Below, piece by piece: positions 28,421 through 38,600 of a stretch of DNA of 64,000 bases (position 1 is its first letter; each line of letters opens with the position of its first letter). The DNA is from Branchiostoma floridae (Eukaryota > Chordata > Leptocardii > Amphioxiformes > Branchiostomatidae), in assembly GCF_000003815.2 (NCBI RefSeq), contig NC_049996.1, positions 10,151,503 to 10,215,502 of the forward strand. Reading direction: 5' to 3'. The translations under genes were made by a program, and so were the position numbers. The notes beneath the pieces were generated by a model. The model did not search any database, was not told where the DNA came from, and worked only from the letters and a program-made list of their open reading frames with translations.

Positions 28421-30231
28421 CAGTATACAGTATCAGCTTTCACTCCCAAAAATCTTTAATACAAAGGGAAATCATATTCAGAAAAATCACATGCCAACAG
28501 CAATATCCACAAAACATGCTTGTCAGAAGACAATATATTACTTTACAAGTTCTAAAACCTGCTTTGAGTTGGGGGCAAGAAAAGATGCAACATGACCATT
28601 ATTAATATTGTTAGTGAGGCAGTATGGAAACAAAATAGAAACATTTCCCAACACCCAAAACATCTAATTAGAAAATGTCATGATCAAAGAACAAAAATAT
28701 CATATCACAAATCTCGCATAAGATATCAGATCACAACAAACAAATGACATTCAATAGAACACTTGCTTCGCACACACACAAAAGAAATATACTGCTAGCC
28801 AGGGATGAATCCGAACCAGGAATGACATGTCTCATTCAGGTATGACATGTTCTTCTGAACAGTTACACAAATGATATGAAAATACATTTAGCATCATCAT
28901 CATCATGTGCATTTAGCACAGAACATCAAAATCATTTTCAAAACATCATAATTATACTCTCAAACAAAACAGTTCTGCAATAAAAAGTCACAATATACAG
29001 CAACTCTAAGGTAATTCTTAAGTTAACTAAGTGTGCTCTAAAAGGAAAATGACAAAATAGCATCATAGCAAAAGATTCAAGAAGGATTCAACTAGCACCA
29101 TAATGTGAGATGTCCATCTCAGAAAACAAATCACAATTATGAATAATTTACCTATTGGAACATCTACATAAAACATTTCAACTAACAATTATAAAACTGT
29201 TACAGAAAATGAAAGTGGTAAAAAGTACATCCAAAAATAATGTACATTCAATAATGTCACATAAAAAAACAAACATAAACCAGTACCATGATTTTGAAAG
29301 ATGTTCAAGAAACTCACAAGCTGTACAAGTTGTTAAAACAGTGAGAAATGATAAACTACTTTGATTGTTTGAACTGACTAAATAGGAAAGACCTTCCCTT
29401 TCTATCAAATTATGCAGCATAAGTAAATGTAAAACATTCAAATGATACACAATACACAAAGCAAATATAAATGATAGTAATTCTGAATAGTTTTCATCAA
29501 CTTATCATCAACTTATTAATTACCATCTCATCGGAACATTCCATCACTTATTTTCTAATTCAGTAGGAGGATATACCTGGCAAGACCAGAGCGCCTTGAC
29601 TCTGCAACATCAGACACTTAAACCTTGAGTAAAGTCAAATTTGCACACCAGACCCAATGTGAATGTTGTCCTTACCTGAACATGGTGTTCTACACTTACC
29701 TGTCAGACATGGCAGGTAGCAGAGGTTGGTGTCTTAGACCAGTTTTATCTCCCCTGTACAATTAATGTAAGTCCACGACTCATCCACTGAAGAATACAAT
29801 CAAACATTTTTTCATAACAGAAAAGTGTTACGAGCACTAATGTGTCTCTAAGGATAAAATGATGGCAGTGATCACACATCCATTTGAATATCATAAATCT
29901 GTATGAAAAATAATTGATAAATGAAGACAGATGCCAAAAAGATACTACTTTACATAACATCTTGCAAGTTTACAATGTTGCGGCGCCATGTTGATTATTT
30001 GTATTTTCACAACAGAATCATCTTAAGCTATGCACAGAAATTCTCACAGCACGTGCGCCCGATTGTTGTTATTATTATGCAAATTAATCTAACTCAGGTG
30101 TGCCCTCTAGTATACCACGCCATAATGGTAAGAATCTCGGTCATATTTCTGCGTTGTTACTCAGTATTTCCACGGATGTTTACACAAAACATGGTCACAA
30201 AAATATAAAGTACAAAGTCATCACTTCTCAC

Positions 30232-30307
30232 CACCCAAACCAGCCGTTTGCCGTCTCCCAGGGACGGAGTTTATCAGACGTTCCTCCGCTCCAGGTTCAG
30301 CCGCCAT
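30232..30307 (-). CDS. Candidate minus-strand start exon, unidentified
   Basis: On the minus strand aagATGGCGGCT opens MAAEPGAEERLINSV... for 25 codons plus one base and ends at GGTG|gtgaga. A cluster of ATTGGT motifs (CCAAT boxes) lies at 30435-30475, upstream for this strand. The layout resembles the candidate exon at 19845-19941 (same Kozak context, near-equal length, same phase). No later exon was found. Confidence 0.3.
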
Positions 30308-30719
30308 CTTGGAGTTCGCGGGTTCGCACGGCCACATGGGTAATAGAAAGCCACGCCCACATTTCACAAAACGTTAGAAATGCAAAATAAAAACAAAATA
30401 AAGCAAATATTTGACGGACGGCCAGCAACTCTCTCATTGGTCAAACCAATAATTGACATGATATCATTGGTTGAACTGATGATTGTCATTACAACAGCCA
30501 GGATTAGTCTGTTACCACCTGTTTGTTGTTGGCTAGCTTATAAACCAACTCTGCATGCTTTGCGGTACTCTGCAAGATAATTCAATTAACTATTAGCTAC
30601 ACAGAAACCGTAAGCAGGCAGGACATATGTGTCAACAAGAAAGGCATGTTGAATGTTGAATGAATATAACTTTATAACCAAATAGCGTATGTTAAACACC
30701 ATACATTTACAGGCAAAAC

Positions 30720-30740
30720 ATCCCTGTCCTTGGTGCTGAA
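30720..30740 (-). promoter_or_regulatory. RE1/NRSE-like site
   Basis: On the minus strand: TTCAGCACC, two bases, GGACAG. It faces the plus-strand site at 31245 across ~500 bases. Confidence 0.5.
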
Positions 30741-31244
30741 CACCTTCCAGAGTCAAATCAAGTCAAATAGAACATACTGTAAGCTCTGTTATTGTTTTTC
30801 TTCATTCTTTTATCTCTTTCTTCCCTTCTTTTTGTTTCTAAATGTACGTATACATGTATCTATGTATCTGGGAACTCTGAAAGCCAAGTTTCCTGCTTCG
30901 TACTGGACTCATTTGGGCACATCCACGTCACGTGTCAGTGGGGGCCCCTAGCGACCTTTGTAAGTTTTGCAGCTGTTAGACGTGATTTGCCCTGCAATTA
31001 TTTCCTTACCTGCTAGGAGTCGCTTTTGATCCATGAAAATGACAGACATTTATAGAGCACTGTAGCAATAGGAGTGCAGAATGAAAACATAAAATAGCGA
31101 CATTTTAAAACCCTGTCATCGCATTTTTGCGTCTAGATGCGGTAAGGAAACGTAATTGTGGAATTCTAGAAGTGATCTCTTTGTAGTCGATAGAAGTGAC
31201 AAATAATATACTAAGATAGACTGTTCTGTGAATATTGTATCGTT

Positions 31245-31265
31245 TTCAGCACCAAGGACAGGGCC
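31245..31265 (+). promoter_or_regulatory. RE1/NRSE-like site, best match in window
   Basis: TTCAGCACC, two bases, GGACAG, two bases, GCC differs from the canonical RE1 at only two of 21 positions by my comparison. Confidence 0.55.
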
Positions 31266-31430
31266 AATATGAGTTAGATGATGTATTTCTTCGACCCCCC
31301 CCCCCAAACGTCTAACAACGTGAATTCAATCAAATGACATCAGTGATGAAAAAGACAAATATATCAAAGGATGGATTTTTATTTTCAACAAAAACATTTT
31401 ACAGTGATATCTGTTTCTGATATCACTGAT

Positions 31431-32607
31431 AACAGAAGGACTTTGAACAGAGACATTGGCAAGATACAAATCTCTCAGATGAGTGCAGAGAACCTTATTT
31501 GAAACTTTACCTAAGCTGCCTCCTCCCAAAGTGATCTCAATATCCTTCATATATGTGAACACCATATGATGATCCTAACATGATCCTGAGAACTTTCAGA
31601 TTTGGAACTAAGTAGACTTAGAAAGAGAAAGCTTCTTTACTTAATACGTCAAGATGATGGATAGTCTCGCCTTAATAGCTTTATCAGGTTGCAGAAACTT
31701 TCACTGCCTTCTAATGCCTCACTTCTGCAAACAATCGTTTGACATTTAGTCTGTGAGGAAAAGCAAAAGTCATCAGCTGTTATCTTGATGAGTCTGAGGG
31801 AGGCTTGTTAAATATTCAACACTGCCGGTTTCCTGGTTCCTCCATGAAGGACCAGTAAGTCTCCAGGGAACTGTAACAATGACCTTGGCAGCCCCACTCT
31901 CCTGAGTATGGTAACACCCACCTTGTCTCAGTCATGTGGGCTTTTGCTAATGAGGAAAAGAGAAGTCTTGCCAAAACTTGGTATGATGTGTAGGGCCAGT
32001 CAAATTCTATAACTTGTTTGGGGCAAATTATTCATCCCCTGAAAATATGAATTTACTCTACTATAAGTATTGCAAAAGCTGAAATATTTTATCTAAAAGA
32101 GTCTTCGAACTCTTTCTGTTCACAGCAAAATTAACCAGCCAACCAAGTAACGTTAATGTTAAAATGAATCAACCAAGCAACCATCCAAGCAACCAAGCAA
32201 CCAGACATACAGACAGGCAGACAAGACAATCAATCTACCAACTGACAAACAACCAATCTCTGAAGAAAGCTGAATACCCTTGTACACTGGGTCAATTTTA
32301 TCTAGACACTTGTTTATATAACCTACAGCTACACAAAGAAAGTGAAAGAAGTTTCTAAAACTGGAAGCCAGAAGGAATGTGTAATCCTTTCCAGAAGTTG
32401 GCAGTGTAGCTGAAATATGGGACTCCCTTTGTTTGCTGCCAGAAACTGCCAAGTAAGGACATGACACCACATCCTTAGCTCAAGCAAAAGTATGCCAGTG
32501 CAGTGTACGAGTGAGCTTGCATTGCGCCATATGTCCTGTGTTGGGAACAGGGCTTAAAGTATTATCTGAGAAGTTTTGAGTAATCTTGGAGTACAGGTGG
32601 TTCAGAA
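31431..32607. other. Upstream region of the EGFR-like gene
   Basis: No gene was recognised. A low-complexity run of aaccaagc-type tetranucleotides lies at about 32130-32210. The promoter of the EGFR-like gene should be here, but no TATA or initiator was identified with confidence. Confidence 0.5.
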
Positions 32608-35600
32608 ATGGGGTCAAGTTTTTGGATGGTGTTTGCAGGACTGTGTGTGCTGCACATGTTTACAGAAGGCACTGAAAAAGGTAAGTGGATTATCATATAA
32701 TGTTAACTCTTGTTGAATTCTCAGTAGCCGAGCCACCGGCAGTGTCTATTTTGTAACGCTTCCGTGTCTTACTGAAGGCAGAACTTACAGCTTGAATATG
32801 GCCAGCCAATCAAGTGGCAACCTCTACGTGATGACCCTCTGGCTGGTGTGACCACTTGACCACTTTTTGGTGGTCCCTTAGATTATTTTTCCCAGTGACA
32901 CAGGCACTAAGCGTATTAAACACCTGTCCACATAGACCACATTTTATAGGTCTTCCGAGTGGTCTTGATGCTGTTTTCTTAATTGACAATCATAATAATC
33001 GTAATGGCTTCATCATTGTGTTGGATACAGAAGAAGTAAACAGGGAGATGGTTCATTGCCTGTAATATGCCACCCTACATTTGCAAATGGCATCAATGTG
33101 AAACCTGAAAAGATCACAAGTGTTTTATAGGTTTCAGATGAAATAGTAAATTTCTTGTATCATACCAACATGAAGGTATATTTCATCTCAGAAGGCTTTG
33201 GGGAGTGGTGTATTAGGAAAAGCTTCATACATGAAATTCAGGTGTGGCTACGGTCATATTTCATACATGATAGAACTCATATTCGAAGTAGTGTTGAGGA
33301 GGGAATAAGAAAAAGAGTTCTGTCCTCCACTGTTGTAGTTCCTGAATGGAAGGTGATGTTGTTTTTCCAAGGGGACTAAATGCAAGGTCTGCGTTCCCTC
33401 AAAAGAAGCAGTTGTAAGCAAAATGGACAGATTGTTGACAGCTATGAATTCCAAGGTCGTAGAACAGTTGAAGGTTGCTGAAGGTTGCAGCACGTCTTTA
33501 ACAATGGCCAACTGCCAGCCATTACTTCATCAGGGATTGGGCCAAAACTAACACGAACTGTCAACACTTCAGGCTCTGTAGTTTGTTGGTATTGAAAGGG
33601 AAGGATAACATTAGGCAGAACCAAGTTCTTAACTGATTCTGGTGCTGTTTATTGGAAGAAACTAAAAATAGCACTCAAATAACGTTCACCTTTTTTCATG
33701 GACAGTATGTGAGATCGTCAAATTTTTTTGTTCCAAACCTATCTGTTCATACAATATGGATACTGGTGCATCGTTTGATTTGGTAGTCAAACTAATCAGA
33801 CATTATTGTTTTCTTTTTCCAGTTTGCCTTGGGACAGATAAGCAGTTGACATCAATAGGAGACCCCAACCATCATTACAACTTGCTGAAGAACCTGTATA
33901 CCAACTGTACCTATGTGGACGGGAACCTAGAGCTGGTGGCGATCGAGGGAACAGGCAGAGACCTCAGCTTTGTCAAGGTGAGAGGAGTCTTTCTATTGTT
34001 ATTTTTATATTTCCCCATCCCTGAAAGTGGAAATGAAATAGATTTTTTGATGTTCCTCTTTTGAATCTTATAAGCTATCTATAGTATCATATCAATAGAA
34101 AGTGTACAATTTGAGCTTCGTGCCAACACAAATATCGACTGAGAGATGATGGTGCTTCTTTTGTGTTGGAACAAAGCTCAAATTATACAACTAGACCTTT
34201 AAAGGTCAGCTTTTATTCAAATATTAGAAATTAATTTGTTGCTAAAATCTTCATGTTTATGTACATTGTAAGTAAAAGTACTAACGATGACTGTTGCTGC
34301 TTATTAATCATTGAACATTATATTTCATGATGTTTCCATGTCATCAGCATTTTCATTCTGTGCAGTACTTCCATTCTATATGTACTGCTAGGTGACACTG
34401 AAGATACAATGTAATATCATATCGTATTGGTGAAAGGGAACAAGTTTAGAAATAACACTTGTATGGAAATATTTTACATTTTCCAGTAATTAACGTGAAC
34501 TTAATCTGAAAGTAGTTATTGTCAAGTTTACCCACTAATGGCAAATTCTAGTAACATTTTTTCTCTCCACATACATCAGTCTATCATCATCATCATCATC
34601 ATCATCACTACTTTAGCCAATTTAGTGCATAGATGGATTGTTGTTGTACCAGTAGCCTCCATAGCAGGTTCAGGGCAGCGTTGTCATTTTTGTGGGTTTT
34701 TTATATACTGATCCCTGATTGCTGTCACCATGTTCTGCCTTTATTCTTTATCATTTAATTGCACTCACACACAATGATTCAGTGAGTGGGAAGTAGAAGT
34801 GGAAGATGCTTAATTAAGTACAATTTGCATGGATGTGCTGCTAGTCTAATAAAAAGGCAGACATCGGAACCATGTGCAATCAGACCACAGTACATGCATG
34901 TACAAAATGTAGTGTGCCCAAATTGATGACAATATGGAAAGTGCCTTGAGCCTGCTATATATGTACTAGGCAAACACTAAATATAAACCACCTCTCTCTC
35001 TACACACACTATAGGATATCAGGGAAGTTACCGGATATGTCCTCATAGCGTTGTCGGACATCAGCTACATTCCTCTCAAAAACCTGCGAATCATTCGCGG
35101 TAAGAACTTGTACCACGGCAGTGCTCTGTCGGTAAAGTTCAACTACAACAAGAACATTCCGACACTGGGTCTCCGAGAACTACGCTTCAACTCGCTGACA
35201 GGTGAGAAGACAAAGATTGACAGGAATGATGACAAACTGTGAAGATTGACTTGTGTTCTCTTGTTTTCCTCCCTCTTTTGTAGAGTATCACTGAAGTGAC
35301 AGGGTATGTCCTGATAGCACTTTCACATGTCAGCTCCATACCCCTCGAAAATCTATGCATTATTCGAGGAAAAACTTTGTGCCGAGGGTCCTCTTTGTAT
35401 GTTTCCACGAACATCGACACCAGGGGTTCCAAAGGCCTTTGAGAACTCAGGTTTACAAACCTGGCTGGTAAGGCAATGTTCAAGCAGAGGTCACATGGAA
35501 CTGGTTTGGCTGGTGGAAAAGGAATGTATAAGTCATGGGGAAGCAAACCTTGGACAAATTACCGTTGTATTTTCCATCCGTGGATCTAAGGGGGGTGCAA

Positions 35601-38600
35601 AAGTTTGAAATAACACAAGCTATACAATGAGAATGGTGTCTGCATAAAGTTTGCTTACAGGACATTTATAGAAAAGGGGGGATGGTGAAAATGTTTTTCT
35701 TTTGTGAAAAAGAAGCATTTCGTTTTGAATGGGAAAAATGAGGTGATGCTTGGTGAAACTTTTAGGTCGAAATTTGCATGGCAGCATTGAAGGTCGTAAT
35801 CTGGTGATTCTGAAGGATTGACATGGTGTTACAGGTGTAGAATTATTAACTATCTGCCTTTCCCATGGTTCTGACACAACCAGAAATCTTGAAAGGAAAC
35901 GTCACATTCTTCAACAACCCACAACTCTGCTACGAGAACACCATTGACTGGAAGGGGGACATCCTCGCCAATGGGTACTATGTCATATCCGACACCAAGG
36001 ATAAAGCAAGAATATGTGAGTTCTTCTTGGATTATATAGAACAGCCTTCAGATTAATTTTGGACAAATATTGAACTTTGCACAAACATTCTAATCCTTTA
36101 CAGCTAATACTTAGTACAAAGTGGATACTCTTCAGATCATATTGACCCCAGCGGGGGTTGTCACGCGTCGCTGAAAATCGAAAGATCTGGAGATTCTTTC
36201 TTAAAATCTTTTTTTTAAATCTGGAGATCAATTTTAAAAATTGTTTTAAACAATCTCCAGATTATTTCAAACAATCTAGAGATTTTCTACACTGCTTGCA
36301 AATAAATCTCCAGATTGTTTCAAACAATCTCCAGATTTTTCAATGTAATGTCAAAATTCATGTTGAATGCACGTCAGTCTGGTTTCTCCTGATTTTAGCT
36401 GCCTGGACATGTCTAATTACCAATTTGTCAACAGTTACATGTAAGTAGTTGCTTTATGTACAGATTATGACCCACATTTAGGCATGATATCTATGTCTAT
36501 GTTGTTGTCCCGTATTGGGGATTAGGGAAACATTTTGATTTTGCCGAATTTCTTAAGTACTTAAAACCATTCATAGCCTCATATCAAGCCCAAAAGATGA
36601 GTAGTTTGACAGGAAGGTTAAGCTTGGCTTGATATCCCAACGTGTTCATTAACATTCTATAATGTTACAGGTGAACCCTGTCCTGCCAGCTGTAATGGTA
36701 ACTGTTGGGGAAGCAGAGAAGAAGACTGCCAGAGCTGTGAGTAGCACATTGTTTACATAACATCGTGAAACTTTTCTAAATAAAGCCATTCAGTGTGTTT
36801 TAGGGGATTTTTGATTACCAACAGAGAAATGAGATAAATGTATTCATGTATAGTTATAATTCACATCCTTTGTAATTGTAATTGGCTTGGCAAGGGTATG
36901 AATGAATTTGTTGTTAAATGTAGAAAAACTGTCTTAAAATCAAGCCAATATAAATAGCATCACTGACGTTACACATGTTATCCCTTAGTGGTTTTATTCA
37001 CAACTACAAATAAGATTCATTTTTTTAGAATGTATTAAGTGTTACCACTGTGAGAGATATGGCTAGAAACTTGTTGATTTTAAGGAGAGATTGCTTGTCC
37101 GGAACCAGTGCTGTACACACTGTGACATCTTTGATTTTGAATTCCTTTCTGAACATTCCCTGTGCAGTTACCAGAAGGCGCGGCCTGGGCCCAGGTTACT
37201 GCAGTGAACAGTGTGACTACAGGTGTAAAGGTCCGAACCCACAGGACTGCTGCCACAAGCAGTGTGCTGTGGGCTGTATTGGCCCTCTGGCTACAGACTG
37301 TCTGGTAGGAACATCACATAATGCTAAAAGGTTTATACAATAGGAAAGTAGCTCGTCCTAAGAGTTTACAAGCTCTGAAGGACATATTCTGCAACAACAT
37401 GGCTGAGGTGTCCTCTCCATTACTGAGCGATTTTTAGAGATGGACTGATGTTTGCAGGTCTCTGATTGCAGGTCTCTGAGTCCTGTCCAATTTGACAGAC
37501 AAAAAATGCTGGAGTCTTTCTCTTCTTTGACATTGTGACACTGGCTGAATTATTTTATGTGATGTTATTTGATGCAGTTTTGTTGGTTTCTCATGTTTCT
37601 CAACACTTTGTGTCNNNNNNNNNNNNNNNNNNNNNNNNNNNNNNNNNNNNNNNNNNNNNNNNNNNNNNNNNNNNNNNNNNNNNNNNNNNNNNNNNNNNNN
37701 NNNNNNNNNNNNNNTTGACAGACAAAAAATGCTGGAGTCTTTTTCTTCTTTGACATTGTGACACTGGCTGAAAGGCTCACTGAGCAGAATTATAGGTAAT
37801 TTGATGCAGTTTTGTTGTTTCTCAACACTTTGTGTCAGTTGTCTGGTGTTAGTTCTATATCTCATGCTGTTAAGGTTACACATCTTGAATTAATATTCAA
37901 CAATTTTTAACTTCAGGGCATCCTCAAACAGATCCAGTTGTTTATAGAGTTGCTTATGAATGATAAAACATATTATGTTGTTTGTAAATCAGTGTCATAT
38001 CCCTCCCTTTATGGAATTGTCCTGCCCATATCTTCTGGCTAAAAGACTGCCTGTTTGTACTTCAGGCCTGTCTCCATTACAACAACTCCGGCAAGTGTGA
38101 GGAGCACTGCCCCCCTCCCTTTTTTTACGACACCGACCTGTTCCAGACAGTCACCAACCCTGATGCCAAATACACCTACGGGTCTCTGTGTGTGGACGAG
38201 TGTCCATGTGAGTGTCAGCCTTGCCTTTCTTTCTTTGAAAATGTATCAACGCAACAATGCTAATATCATGTCCCACACATTACAATTATGTACATTTACA
38301 CGAACACTCAATCAATAAAATAGAATGAAAAAGCAGTACAGTAAATTTTAACCATGATTGAACTGCCATGGTCCCCCAGTTGAAAACTAGTTGGAACCAG
38401 TTCAGTTGTGACGCTCTTGGAAGGCCACGAGTCTATGAGCCATGGGAGCATAAGGCTCCCTGGATCAATTAGAATCATTTAGTAATTACAAAACAGTTAT
38501 TTTAATTGTGATGTTATGAACAAACACCCCATTTCCTTTCATATCACTTATCATGTCATACCTGGGCCGCAATAACCTTCGATTATTTTCCATGTCACTC

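Larger units (their letters stand above)
24887..30231. other. Repeat-rich stretch without a recognised gene
   Basis: Bases 24960-25230 repeat the phrase aaacacttagaataa three times. A block at 27140-27450 is related to 44955-45240. An open frame at 27942-28385 runs into a minisatellite and is probably not a gene. 28430-30230 is AT-rich and I see nothing I can support in it. Confidence 0.6.
30650..31430 (+). repeat. Dispersed block A2 (paired with 45560-46410)
   Basis: This matches 45560-46410 colinearly, including an inverted pair of RE1-like motifs, tgtcagtgggg, cctagc(g/a)acctttg and attttcaacaaaaa. Together with block A1 it is a second copy of the segment that follows the EGFR-like gene, with about 3 kb of extra DNA in the middle. 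Confidence 0.8.

Noticed and set aside
30720-31265. RE1-like motifs as terminal inverted repeats of a transposon
   Set aside because: Homology between the two blocks continues beyond the motifs on both sides, and most other copies are single and in one orientation.
35187-35546. 119-codon minus-strand frame
   Set aside because: It overlaps the duplicated L1 exon on the plus strand and has no support of its own.
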